Source: Verrucomicrobiales bacterium
GTDB taxonomy: Bacteria; Verrucomicrobiota; Verrucomicrobiia; Verrucomicrobiales; DEV007
Direction: 5' to 3'
Length of the DNA stretch: 64,000 nt
NCBI GenBank assembly: GCA_029213195.1
Contig: JARGNI010000019.1
Location: 1-64,000 of the forward strand
The number at the start of each line of letters is the position of its first letter. Position 1 is the first letter of the stretch. The notes under the pieces were generated by a model, which was not told the origin of the DNA, ran no database searches, and saw only the letters and a list, made by a program, of their open reading frames with translations. Made by a program: the position numbers and the translations under genes. Shown in pieces: positions 16,449-25,284 of this stretch.

Positions 16449-18788
16449 ATGAATTTTGCCCGAGTGTGGATACTTCTCCTCGTGGGGAGCACTGCCTTTC
16501 TTGGTAAGGAAGCCTGCGGGCAATGGCCGACTCTCACTCCCTTCGAAAGCGAGGAACCGGTTCCTGGCACGTCGTTGCTGAAAGGAGAAGATGACTTCAG
16601 CTACGAATCGGTTCTCGCCAACGATCGCTTTCTCGATCGACAGATCGAGTTGGCAAAGCAAGCTCGGAACCGTCGCTGGGTGGGAGGAGAGTTCGATCTC
16701 GATACCCGCAGGTCGGAGTTCGTGGAGATACTCGGCCTGCATCGCGACCAGCGTGTCGAGAATCCTGCTTTCGAGTTTTACACAAGAGGGGATTTTGAAA
16801 GCAATCCCGAATCGAAGGTGAGACTCCGCCGCGTTCGGTGGCCCGTTCTGGAGGGAGTATCGGGCGAAGGCTGGCTGCTCGAACCTGAGATCGAAGATCC
16901 GGTTTCGCATCCTCTCGTCATCGCGATACCCGACGCAGATCAGCATCCCGAGGAGTTGCTTGGCTGGGGAGAGCAGGGCTCAAATTTCGATTCTTATCCG
17001 CTTCGCATGGCGGAGTCCGGGTGTCGAGTCCTCATTCCAGCTCTCGTTTCCCGCGAAGAAATGGAGTTTCGTATGACTCGACGCGAGTGGCTGCATCGAC
17101 CCGCTTTCGTGCTCGGCAGGACGTTGAGCAGCTACGAAGTTCATATGATCCTCGCCGGAGCGGATGCCCTGATTCATTCGGTGGCGGAAGCTGGCGAGAT
17201 GCCGCCTCTCGGCGTTCTTGGATGGGGAGAGGGAGGAAGGCTCGCCCTTTTCGCCGCGGCGATCGATCGGCGTTTCGAAGTCGCGGGAGTCAGTGGCTAC
17301 TTTGGTCCGCGCGAGAATCTGTGGAGGGAGCCAGCAGAGCACAACCTTTTTGAATTCGTGAGGGCTTTTGGGGATGCCGAACTCGGAGCTTTGTCGGAGG
17401 CACGATCACTTGTCATCGAGACTGGGCGCTTCCCTGATGCCGGGTTTCGACTCGATGGAGAGGGCGAGATCGAGGTCCTCGAAGAGCGGCCAGCAAAGAA
17501 TGGGAAACCGGGACGGTTCGCAGCTTTTCCGCTGCATGAGGTGAAAGAAGAATTCTCCCGCTTGCAGGCTCTCGTCAGCGAACCGGATTCGGTTCGCCTC
17601 TTCGAGTCGAATCGTGCATTTTCCGATCCTGCCCTGGAAGCCTTTCTGCAACCCCTGGGAAAGAACCTTGCTTCTGCAGATGTCCCCAAAAGCCCTCCGG
17701 CGGAGCGAGAATGGGAAGCCGCAGCGGAGGAACGAGAGAACCGGATCGCCGCTGCGATCGAGCGTCACACGCAGGGAGCGCTGGTCGATGCTGCTCACGA
17801 TCGCTTTGCCTACTTTTCCAATCTGAAAACTGGCAACCTGGAGCAGTTTCGCGAGACGATCGAGCCTTACCGGGACCGATTCCGGGAGGAGGTGATCGGT
17901 CATTTCGACACTCCCTTGATCTCACCCAATCCGCGTAGCCGACCCTATCAAGTCAGCGAAAAGACGCAGAGCTACGAGGTGGTCCTCGACGTGTTTGACG
18001 GGGTGTTCGCCTACGGCATTCTCACCGTCCCGCGGAATCTCGATTTCTCGAGTTCCGGGAAACTCCCCGTCGTCGTGTGTCAGCATGGTTTGGAAGGCAC
18101 GCCGCAGGATCTCGTGGGGGAGAAGAAATTCAAAGCCTACCAGGCCTTCGCGACTCGACTGGCGGAAGAAGGCTATGTGACCTTTGCTCCGCAGAACGGC
18201 TACAAGTATTTCGATCGATTTCGACTGCAGCAGTTCAAGGCGCAGTCGATCGGCCGGACCTTGTTTTCCATCGCGGTGCCTCAGCACGAACAGATCACGA
18301 GGTGGCTCGCTTCTCTTCCCTTCGTCGACGAGGAGCGCATCGCCTTCTATGGGCTCAGCTACGGAGGGAAATCTGCGATGCGGATTCCGCCTCTCGTGGA
18401 ACGCTATTGCCTCTCCATTTGTTCCGGCGACTTCAACGAATGGGTCTGGAAGAATGCCGCGACCGACCCTCGCTCTCTACGCTACAGCTACACCAACAAG
18501 GGCGAATACGAAATCTTCGAGTGGAACCTGGGAGGCACCTTCAACTACGCCGAGATGGCCTCTCTCATCTGTCCGCGACCGTTCATGGTCGAGCGAGGAC
18601 ACTTTGATGGAGTGGCTCCCGATGAAACGGTCGCCTACGAGTTCGCCAAAGTCAGGAATCTCTACCAGGCTCGTCTCGGTCTGGAGGGACAATGCGAAAT
18701 CGAGTGGGTTCCGGGGCCGCATGCGATTCGTGGCGAAGGGACCTTCCAATTCCTCGATCGCCACCTCCGAAGCACGAAAGCACGCTGA
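16449..18788 (+). CDS. Double alpha/beta hydrolase, N-terminal half lacking the nucleophile Ser
   Basis: An exported protein of about 779 aa (ATG 16449; an in-frame GTG at 16443 is also possible). There are two hydrolase-like halves. The first has VIAIPDADQHPEELLGWG and an elbow GWGEGG (Glu at about residue 261), so it lacks the nucleophilic Ser. The second has VVVCQHGLEGTPQD, a normal elbow GLSYGG (Ser at about 637), GHFDGVAPDE and GPHAIRGEG, resembling dienelactone-hydrolase or acetyl-xylan-esterase-like enzymes. The C-terminal half is therefore the probable catalyst and the N-terminal half a structural or binding domain. It follows the sulfatase closely, so de-esterification of the same polymer is plausible. 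Its stop abuts the convergent ceramidase-like gene. Confidence 0.8.
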   Translation: MNFARVWILLLVGSTAFLGKEACGQWPTLTPFESEEPVPGTSLLKGEDDFSYESVLANDRFLDRQIELAKQARNRRWVGGEFDLDTRRSEFVEILGLHRDQRVENPAFEFYTRGDFESNPESKVRLRRVRWPVLEGVSGEGWLLEPEIEDPVSHPLVIAIPDADQHPEELLGWGEQGSNFDSYPLRMAESGCRVLIPALVSREEMEFRMTRREWLHRPAFVLGRTLSSYEVHMILAGADALIHSVAEAGEMPPLGVLGWGEGGRLALFAAAIDRRFEVAGVSGYFGPRENLWREPAEHNLFEFVRAFGDAELGALSEARSLVIETGRFPDAGFRLDGEGEIEVLEERPAKNGKPGRFAAFPLHEVKEEFSRLQALVSEPDSVRLFESNRAFSDPALEAFLQPLGKNLASADVPKSPPAEREWEAAAEERENRIAAAIERHTQGALVDAAHDRFAYFSNLKTGNLEQFRETIEPYRDRFREEVIGHFDTPLISPNPRSRPYQVSEKTQSYEVVLDVFDGVFAYGILTVPRNLDFSSSGKLPVVVCQHGLEGTPQDLVGEKKFKAYQAFATRLAEEGYVTFAPQNGYKYFDRFRLQQFKAQSIGRTLFSIAVPQHEQITRWLASLPFVDEERIAFYGLSYGGKSAMRIPPLVERYCLSICSGDFNEWVWKNAATDPRSLRYSYTNKGEYEIFEWNLGGTFNYAEMASLICPRPFMVERGHFDGVAPDETVAYEFAKVRNLYQARLGLEGQCEIEWVPGPHAIRGEGTFQFLDRHLRSTKAR

Positions 18789-20225
18789 TCAGAGCCGGTG
18801 CAGTTCTTCGAGCATCTCCAGAAGTTGTTCGGTCAGGATGCGGGAGCTGTCCTTGGCAAAGCGGGAGGTGCCCAGCCAGGTCTCGTAGCCTCCGAGTTCG
18901 TGCTGCTCGGGAGTGGGAAGGTATCCGTATCCTCCATTCGCCAGTTCGATGAGGAGGGTATGGGGAAAGGGGCTTCGTTCCTTGATCTCGAGGCCGATCT
19001 CGACAAGGACCTCGAAAGGCAGTGAAACGATCGCCTGGTCCCCGATCCGGATCGCCTGGATGATAACCTCCTGGGACTCTTCCATTTCGGGACTCGCATA
19101 CTCGATGGTCCGGGTGGCCACGGATGAGGTTCGCTTGTTGATCTCCTCCCGTTCTTTCCGGGTCAGTTCGAGCAGTTTGAGAGCTCGCTGCACTTCGTCT
19201 TCGCTGGGTTTGCGATAGGCGAGGGGAACCGAACGCTGCCGGGTCGCGATGAGCGGGGACTCGGTGTAGTCGTCGATCTTTTGAATCGCCCGCCAGGCGG
19301 TGTCTGCCGCCTTGGTCGCAACGATCTGAATCTGCTCGAAAGGGGCGCGAGGGGGGCGTGTCAGGGTGAAGGTGAGATTGTTGATGTCCCCGCTCGCCCC
19401 GTTCGACATCATCGCCACGAAGTCCTCCGGCGGGCGAGACCCACCGACTCGATAGGGCATGAGCCGGGCAAACTCACCAAAGTAGTCGGCCGAGGCCACG
19501 CCGACCTCTCTTCCGTTTTCTTCCCGAATCTTGGGAAGGCCGCCGACGTAGTGGAGAGCATAGTTCGCAAGAAGTCCGAGGGGCCGTCCCTGCCGTGTAC
19601 GCACATCGATCACTGCGATCTCGGGATCGATGGGCCCTGCAGGTTTCAGCAATTTGTCCCGGGGGCCATTGGTCCGGACCTGGTCGGGTTCGCCCAGTGG
19701 ACCCAGTTCCACTTCTCCCGGTTTCAGGAACCAGCGTCGATTGCGAACCTCGCTGGCTTCGGCGTCGGAGGCAAAACCCACCTTGGCCGGTTGGAGCGCG
19801 GCAATCGCATCGAGAAGGGCCGTCGCGAGTCCCTCTCGGCGAGTTTCTTCGTAGGCAATTCGTCCCGGAGACGTGTCGCCTCCCTTCGGTGCGGTGTGGG
19901 TGTGGGTTCCTGCGATCAGGATCTGCTCGGGTTTCCAGCCAGTCTTTTCTTGCACGATGGCTTTCGCCTCGGCGCACATTTCTTCGCCCACTCCGATGGC
20001 GTCGACGATGGCGATGGCGACCCGACCTTCTCCGTTTTGAAAGGCGAGCGCCCTGACGTGGAGGGGATCATGAACATAGGTGGATTTTCCGGATCGAAGC
20101 TGGAAGGGGGTGACGGTGGGGGAGATGTCCGCCTTGGCGGCCCCGACATGAAGTCCTTCCGTCTCGGCCAGCAGGCCCAGGGTAAAGGTGAGAAGGACGA
20201 CGGCTCCTGTCATGAAAGGTTTCAT
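18789..20225 (-). CDS. Neutral/alkaline non-lysosomal ceramidase-type protein
   Basis: The start at ATG 20225 (478 aa) gives a signal peptide ending near LGLLAETEG. The N-terminal domain matches the neutral ceramidase fold: VGAAKADISPTVTPFQLRSG, DPLHVRALAF, IAGTHTHTAPKGGDTSP (metal-binding His pair) and SNGASGDINNLT. The C-terminal part ends in GGYGYLPTPEQHELGGYE. PVC genomes carry many such proteins, and most probably act on substrates other than ceramide, so lipid amidase activity is only inferred. The stop codon overlaps nothing but directly abuts the stop of the convergent hydrolase gene (tgatca). Confidence 0.86.
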   Translation of the reverse strand: MKPFMTGAVVLLTFTLGLLAETEGLHVGAAKADISPTVTPFQLRSGKSTYVHDPLHVRALAFQNGEGRVAIAIVDAIGVGEEMCAEAKAIVQEKTGWKPEQILIAGTHTHTAPKGGDTSPGRIAYEETRREGLATALLDAIAALQPAKVGFASDAEASEVRNRRWFLKPGEVELGPLGEPDQVRTNGPRDKLLKPAGPIDPEIAVIDVRTRQGRPLGLLANYALHYVGGLPKIREENGREVGVASADYFGEFARLMPYRVGGSRPPEDFVAMMSNGASGDINNLTFTLTRPPRAPFEQIQIVATKAADTAWRAIQKIDDYTESPLIATRQRSVPLAYRKPSEDEVQRALKLLELTRKEREEINKRTSSVATRTIEYASPEMEESQEVIIQAIRIGDQAIVSLPFEVLVEIGLEIKERSPFPHTLLIELANGGYGYLPTPEQHELGGYETWLGTSRFAKDSSRILTEQLLEMLEELHRL

Positions 20226-20306
20226 GCCGTCATCTTGGGCAATCTGGAGAGGAGAAAACAAGCTTCTCTCCCGCCGTTATTGCGGATGTTCGAGAACCAG
20301 TAAGGT

Positions 20307-20678
20307 TCAGGGTTTGAACTCCGTGGGACCCGACTCGGCTTCCTGTCCGAATCCGACGAGCTCGACTTCTTCCTGCTCTTCGAGATCTTCCTGGAGGGGG
20401 GCGAAGCGCTCGGCGCGAAATCCCAGTTCCTGCTGAATGCTCGAGTGTGGGTCCTCGGGATTGATGAGTTCTTCGAGAAGGATCAGGATATCGAACTCCG
20501 CCGAGCCGATGCTGAGATTGGCGTCCTCGTCTACCACGAAGCTGGGGTTGGAGCGCCCCGACTTGATCGCTCGGACGGTGTAGACCGAGTTCTTCTTGGG
20601 AAGGGCCGTGAAGAGATCGAATACCCAGGGATCGAATTCGTCGTCGATGCACACGACCTTTTGTCCGTTCTGATACAT
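20307..20678 (-). CDS. Hypothetical protein, 123 aa, acidic tail
   Basis: The start is chosen at ATG 20678 (MYQNGQKVVCIDDEFDPWV). The longer frame to 21038 runs antisense to the deacetylase gene, and its extra part is low-complexity shadow sequence. The protein has a small beta-rich N-terminal part (KVVCIDDEF, KNSVYTVRAI, GRSNPSFVVDEDANL) and an acidic C-terminal tail (EDLEEQEEVELVGFGQE). No known motif and no signal peptide, so it is probably cytoplasmic. It is divergent from the deacetylase with about 110 bases between. Not recognised. Confidence 0.6.
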   Translation of the reverse strand: MYQNGQKVVCIDDEFDPWVFDLFTALPKKNSVYTVRAIKSGRSNPSFVVDEDANLSIGSAEFDILILLEELINPEDPHSSIQQELGFRAERFAPLQEDLEEQEEVELVGFGQEAESGPTEFKP

Positions 20679-20788
20679 GGAGGAAAAATGGATGGAATTG
20701 CTCGGGAAGCAAGGGAGGATGACGGCTCCTGCTGCGATTGAAAGTTTCTTTTCATCGATTCGACCGTCAGACGTAATTTGAAGAAGCG

Positions 20789-21697
20789 ATGCTCCCCATC
20801 TGGTATTCTCAGCTTTACACGAATGGTCTCGATCCCGAAGCTCGATTCCCGCGGGAGCGGTATCGGTTGGTCTGGGAGAGTCTTGCTCCTGAGAGGGAGC
20901 TGGGGGCGATTCAGTTCCACCAGCCCGAGCTGCTGGATCCCGAGGAGCTGGCCCTGGTCCATGATATCGAGTATCGCGATGCTTTCTTGTCCGGAGAACT
21001 TTCCGAGGAGAAAAAACGAAGGATCGGACTGCGTCCATGGACCGAGATCATGGTCGAGAGAACCCTGCGGTTGACCGAGGGGACGGTGATGGCGACGCGC
21101 TGGGTCTGTGAAAAGGGGGGCTTCGCCGCGAACCTCGGTGGAGGGACCCATCATGCCTACCGGGATTTTGGTTCGGGCTACTGCATCTTCAACGACCTCG
21201 CTGTGGCCGCCCGCGTCGCGCAGCGGGACTATGGAATCGGGCAGGTCCTGATCCTCGATCTCGATGTTCACCAGGGGGATGGGACCGCCGCTCTTTTCGA
21301 AGACGATCCCAGTGTGGAGACGGTGTCGTTTCACTGCGGAAAGAATTTTCCCTTTCGGAAGATGACCTCCGACCTGGATGTCGTGTTGGAGGAAAACGTC
21401 GGCGATGAGGTGTTCCTAGAACGTCTTTCCGAATTCCTCGAGATCCGGAAACATCGCCCCCTTCCCGGGCTGATCCTTTTCCAGGCCGGGGTCGATACCC
21501 TGGAAACCGATCGATTGGGGCATCTCTCGATGACGCCTGAGGGAATCCGGAAACGAAACGACCTCGTCTACTCCTTCGCCGAAGAGATCGGGGTTCCCCT
21601 CGTCATCACCATGGGCGGCGGATACGGAGAGCCGATCGAGACATCCGTCGCCTCGCACGCCGATGTCTTTCGCCAGGCGGCAGAGAAGATGGCCTGA
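20789..21697 (+). CDS. Histone deacetylase family (class IV-like) amidohydrolase
   Basis: A zinc amidohydrolase of 302 aa with all core HDAC motifs: GGGTHHAYRDFGSGYCIFND (His-His charge relay), DLDVHQGDGT (zinc ligands), HCGKNFPF, FQAGVDTLETDRLG with the second Asp ligand, and MGGGY with the catalytic-site Tyr. The short length and layout are like bacterial class IV/HDAC11-type members. It is likely to deacetylate acetyl-lysine or small acetyl-amines in the cytoplasm; the substrate cannot be read from sequence. Its start at ATG 20789 faces a divergent small gene. Confidence 0.92.
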   Translation: MLPIWYSQLYTNGLDPEARFPRERYRLVWESLAPERELGAIQFHQPELLDPEELALVHDIEYRDAFLSGELSEEKKRRIGLRPWTEIMVERTLRLTEGTVMATRWVCEKGGFAANLGGGTHHAYRDFGSGYCIFNDLAVAARVAQRDYGIGQVLILDLDVHQGDGTAALFEDDPSVETVSFHCGKNFPFRKMTSDLDVVLEENVGDEVFLERLSEFLEIRKHRPLPGLILFQAGVDTLETDRLGHLSMTPEGIRKRNDLVYSFAEEIGVPLVITMGGGYGEPIETSVASHADVFRQAAEKMA

Positions 21698-21728
21698 AGA
21701 GGATTGGCCCTGTATTCAGCAGAATAGG

Positions 21729-21812
21729 AAACGGTCAAGTCACCGTCGGCACTTTTGCAAGCTCCGCTACATCTTGCGCCTGTAACGGCGTTGGGGAAAA
21801 CGCCGACCGTTT
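21729..21812. other. Structured intergenic segment with nested inverted repeats
   Basis: The 218-base gap after the deacetylase gene contains an outer inverted repeat (aaacggtc at about 21731, gaccgttt at about 21805) enclosing a 7-bp hairpin, cggcgtt/aacgccg at 21786-21805 with loop ggggaa. It may be part of the deacetylase transcript's 3' end or a regulatory RNA structure. The short T-run after the hairpin (cgtttgttg) is weak. Confidence 0.35.
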
Positions 21813-21862
21813 GTTGCGTGTGGACGACTTCATCGATACTGCACGATTCCTGCCTGACACAA

Positions 21863-21891
21863 AAACACCCGAGAGCGACTCTCGGGTGTTT
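21863..21891 (-). terminator. Rho-independent terminator of the double DUF1080 gene
   Basis: A perfect 13-bp inverted repeat (21863-21875 with 21879-21891) with a CGA triloop. Read on the minus strand it lies 25 bases past the stop of the DUF1080 gene and is followed by TTTTTGTGT, a suitable U-tract. It may also act on transcripts from the deacetylase side, where the tail is poorer. Confidence 0.88.
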
Positions 21892-21915
21892 GCGAAAGAA
21901 AAGGGAAAGGAATTC

Positions 21916-23205
21916 CTAGAGTTCCTTGATCGCCACTTTGCGGAACTGGATGGGGCTGCCGTGTCCGGCAAAGCCGAAAAACCCTTCGGTCAGCTCGAGT
22001 CCCGGGTGCTTCTTTTTCCCCATGAAGGTTTCCGGATCGATCTTCGAGAGATCGATATCGAGAATGACCGTTCCGTTCAACTCGACCCGGATCGTGGAGC
22101 CTTTCACGGTCACCTCCTGGTAGTTCCACTCGCCGAGAGGGCGAAGGTAACCGCGGTGGGCGGCGGCCATTCCGTAGGCGCTGCCATGATACTGTCGCTC
22201 GTCGAGCTTTGCGTATTTCTCCGAAGTGTTGTCGAGAACCTGGAGCTCGCACATTCCCACATAGGCGGTGTCACCGCTGCCTGGATAGCGAATCGCGAGA
22301 CCGTTGTTGCCTCCCGGAGTGAGCTTGAACTCGAGACGAGCGACGAAGTCGGAAAATTTCTTATCGAAGTAGACCGTGCCACCCTTCTTGTCCTTGCAGG
22401 CGATGGCGCCATCGACGACCTCGTAATTTTCGGTGGCGCCGGCCCATCCGCTGAGATCCTTGCCATTGAAGATGGTGGTGAATCCCGCATCGTCTCCCCG
22501 CAGGAGGGCGTTGGCTTCTTCCGCAGGGACTTCGCGGACGTTGATGTTCTTCCAGCGGATCTCGCCTCCATGCGTTTGCAGGTGGATAGGCCCGGTTGCG
22601 GGGAGAGGCTTGGCGCGATCCCAGAAATTGTCCATCGTCGCGGCATCGACGACGAGTTTGCTGTTCAGCCAGACCCAGGTGCGTGCACCGAGTTGGCGGA
22701 TCTGGAACTCGTTCCACTGGCCGAAAGGACGGTCCGCAAGCACGAGAGGATCCTTCCCGGGATTTCCCTTGCTGTTGTTCCAGAGCCCGCCCGATCCCAG
22801 ATCGGCACCGTGTTTGAAGGCCTTCTCATTCGTGTGATCCCAGATTTGCACCTGCGGAGTTCCGCGAAGGTAGATCCCGGAGTCGGCCTTGGGGACGGTC
22901 CTGTAGTCGACGGTGAACTCGATGTCGCCATAGTCGGAATCGGTCGTGGCGTAGGGGCCGTGGCCGTCGTTGACGAGGGCGCCGCCTTCCACGGACCAGT
23001 GCTTGGTGAAATCTTCCTGCTGCTTCTTGAGTGATTCTTCGCGACCTTCCTTCGCTTTGGCGGTCGTGTGGGGATTGTTCCCGTGCCAGCCTTCGAGGGT
23101 CTTCCCGTCGAAGAGAGGTTTCATCTTTTCCGTATCGATCGGTTCGGCAGCGAAGGCTGCTGTGGTGGCGAGGCAGGTGAGAGCAGCAATGAGGTTTTTC
23201 ATCAT
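21916..23205 (-). CDS. Double DUF1080 (3-keto-disaccharide hydrolase-like) protein
   Basis: The start at ATG 23205 (429 aa) gives the signal peptide MMKNLIAALTCLATTAAFA; the frame open to 23586 lies antisense to the DUF1501 gene and is not used. Two DUF1080 concanavalin-like domains follow in tandem. The first (about 25-235) starts KPLFDGKTLEGWHG and includes GIYLRGTPQVQIWD; the second (about 245-428) starts TTIFNGKDLSGWAG and has the matching LAIRYPGSGDTAYVGMCELQ. DUF1080 members are proposed to cleave 3-keto-glycosides. Two full domains in one chain suggest internal duplication. It is followed by a strong terminator. Confidence 0.9.
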   Translation of the reverse strand: MMKNLIAALTCLATTAAFAAEPIDTEKMKPLFDGKTLEGWHGNNPHTTAKAKEGREESLKKQQEDFTKHWSVEGGALVNDGHGPYATTDSDYGDIEFTVDYRTVPKADSGIYLRGTPQVQIWDHTNEKAFKHGADLGSGGLWNNSKGNPGKDPLVLADRPFGQWNEFQIRQLGARTWVWLNSKLVVDAATMDNFWDRAKPLPATGPIHLQTHGGEIRWKNINVREVPAEEANALLRGDDAGFTTIFNGKDLSGWAGATENYEVVDGAIACKDKKGGTVYFDKKFSDFVARLEFKLTPGGNNGLAIRYPGSGDTAYVGMCELQVLDNTSEKYAKLDERQYHGSAYGMAAAHRGYLRPLGEWNYQEVTVKGSTIRVELNGTVILDIDLSKIDPETFMGKKKHPGLELTEGFFGFAGHGSPIQFRKVAIKEL

Positions 23206-23294
23206 GATGGGAGCTTTGTATCGGTTCGAACAGGCTTTCGCAACCCCGATTCGGAGAATCCCTATGGCGGAATGGCGCAGCCGGAAAGGTGGGG

Positions 23295-24671
23295 CTACAT
23301 GAGTTCGCGAATCGGGATGGGAGATGTCATCGCATTGACGACATCGGCCGAAAGACCATCGACGAGACGAACCTCCCCGGGATCGAGAAGCGAGTGAAGA
23401 ATCGTGGAGGTCAGGTTTTCCATCTTCACCGGATTGGAGTCGGGTTCGCCTCCCTTCTTGTCGCTTTGCCCGATGACCTGGCCCGTCTTGAGCCCTCCGC
23501 CATAGAGCATCAGCGGGGCCAGCTTTCCCCAGTGGTCGCGTCCCCCGTTTTTGTTGATGACCGGGTTGCGTCCCATTTCGCCACAACAGACGAGCAGAAT
23601 TTTCTCACTGAGACCGCGGGCCTCGACGTCTTCGATAAAGGTGCTGACCGCATGATCGAAGGGAGCGGCCACATACTCCATCCCTTCCGTCATCGTGGCG
23701 TTGTTCTTGTCCGCATGCATGTCCCAGACGAAGTTTGTCGTGACGGTCACGAATCCGGCCCCTCGTTCACAAAGTCGTCTCGCGAGGAGAAGGAGCTTCC
23801 CGATGGATTGCCCGTGGTCTCGATAGCGCTGGTGATTGTTCCACTTCCGGCGAATGCGGTCGGGGTGCACGAGGGCGGCGGTGTCGTACCGGGCAACCGT
23901 TTTCGGATCTTCTTTCTTGAGATCGAAAGCGTCGGAGATTCCGCCGAGGATCATGTCGAAGGCCTGGGCCTGGAATTCCGTCATGTTCTCCGCTCCACCC
24001 GAATCGAGCTTTCGTTTTGCCTGGTCCAAGTCCTGGAGAAGAGCCCGTCGATCCTCGAAACGATCTCTCGCCATGCGAAGCGTCATGTCTTCCTGCATCG
24101 AGCCTCCCTCACCGACTTCGTAGGGAGCATAGGCGGCGCCGAGTGGGCCGGCGGAGGCAAAGTCGCCAAACTTCTTGATCATGGGCATCGCCTCCGGATC
24201 GACGGCCTTGGGATAGAGGGCGAGATTGCGAGGGAGGCCCGTGATCGGATCGTTGATCCCGGCAACGCGTGAATAGAGGGAACCGATATTTGCGCCCAGG
24301 GAATTGGTTCCGACGATGGGCTTGATATCATGCGCGCCCGTGCCGGTCGTGAAAGATCGGACGATGGCCAGCTTGTGGGCGAGACGAGCCAGCTTGGGAA
24401 AGGAACCACCGAAATGGACGCCCGGGAGGGAAGTCGACACGTCTCCCGTCGCCGAGCGAATCCCGGTGGGCTGATCCATCTTGGGGTCGAAGGTCTCCGT
24501 CTGCGAGGGGCCGCCATGCATGAAGAGAAAGACGACCGAGCGATCCTTGACCAACCCGGGATGAAGGGACTTTGCGGCAAGGAACTGGGGCAGGCTGAAA
24601 ACGCTACCTCCCAGCCCCATCGCTCCGAGACGAAGCATCGACCGTCTCGATCTGTCAGTGAACTCGATCAT
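23295..24671 (-). CDS. DUF1501 domain protein, Tat-exported
   Basis: The start at ATG 24671 (458 aa) puts the twin-arginine motif RSRRSMLRLG at residues 6-15, as usual; the upstream Met at 24719 would push it inward. DUF1501 motifs are VVFLFMHGGPSQTETFDPKMD, GAGFVTVTTNFVWDMHADKN, and LLVCCGEMGRNPVINKNGGR followed by DHWG. It is upstream of and co-directional with the double DUF1080 gene (89 bases), so the two may be transcribed together. The molecular function of DUF1501 is not established; it is an alkaline-phosphatase-superfamily fold. Confidence 0.88.
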   Translation of the reverse strand: MIEFTDRSRRSMLRLGAMGLGGSVFSLPQFLAAKSLHPGLVKDRSVVFLFMHGGPSQTETFDPKMDQPTGIRSATGDVSTSLPGVHFGGSFPKLARLAHKLAIVRSFTTGTGAHDIKPIVGTNSLGANIGSLYSRVAGINDPITGLPRNLALYPKAVDPEAMPMIKKFGDFASAGPLGAAYAPYEVGEGGSMQEDMTLRMARDRFEDRRALLQDLDQAKRKLDSGGAENMTEFQAQAFDMILGGISDAFDLKKEDPKTVARYDTAALVHPDRIRRKWNNHQRYRDHGQSIGKLLLLARRLCERGAGFVTVTTNFVWDMHADKNNATMTEGMEYVAAPFDHAVSTFIEDVEARGLSEKILLVCCGEMGRNPVINKNGGRDHWGKLAPLMLYGGGLKTGQVIGQSDKKGGEPDSNPVKMENLTSTILHSLLDPGEVRLVDGLSADVVNAMTSPIPIRELM

Positions 24672-24781
24672 GCTGCCGAGCAGTCTTTCGAAAAATTCCG
24701 CTTTGCACAAGGGCTTCATCGCGGAAGGGGAGTTCCTGCGCTTGCCTCTGGTTCAGAGACTTGCTTGGATGGGAACCTGAG

Positions 24782-25258
24782 ATGAAACGCATCACCACGA
24801 AGCTGGTTCGCGGCCACCAGGTTGCTTCGGGAGGAAACCGGGATCCGCGGTTTCCCGAGGGAACGATTCGGATGCAGATTCCGCATTTTGCGGAGAGGGG
24901 GCTGGACCTGAGTGACTGGTTTCCCGCGACGCTGAACCTCTCGCTGAGCCCCAGGGGATTCGAATTGCGAGAAGCCAACTTCACCTTTCGCGAGGTGGAT
25001 TGGCATCCGACGGAACCGGCCGAGGACTTTTCGTTCTTCGCCTGTGAGGTCCGCTCTCCCGAAACGGATGACTGGTTTGCCGGATGGGTCTACTACCCGC
25101 ACCCCGAGACCAAGCCGGAACATTTCCAGCCGGACGACTTGCTCGAGGTGATGGTCGAAAGAAAGCTCCCGGGACTCGCCTACGGGGATCCCGTCGAGCT
25201 TCGCGCCGATCCTCATCGCATCGTCTGGACCGAGCCCGAGGAGACGCAACAGGGTTAG
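24782..25258 (+). CDS. Conserved hypothetical, possibly CTP-dependent riboflavin kinase-like fold
   Basis: 158 aa from ATG 24782 (an alternative TTG at 24761 adds 7). No signal peptide. Visible conserved-looking blocks are VRGHQVASGG near the start, WFPATLNLSLSP in the middle, EDFSFFACEV and WVYYPHPETKPEHF, then GLAYGDPVEL. The pattern of a glycine-rich first strand followed by PxTLNxxL recalls archaeal CTP-dependent riboflavin kinases, but the bacterial relatives I recall are annotated only as hypothetical. It is divergent from the DUF1501 gene. I would not assign an enzymatic function from this alone. Confidence 0.6.
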   Translation: MKRITTKLVRGHQVASGGNRDPRFPEGTIRMQIPHFAERGLDLSDWFPATLNLSLSPRGFELREANFTFREVDWHPTEPAEDFSFFACEVRSPETDDWFAGWVYYPHPETKPEHFQPDDLLEVMVERKLPGLAYGDPVELRADPHRIVWTEPEETQQG

Positions 25259-25284
25259 ATGAGGGAGCCAACCCTGTTCCCTGG

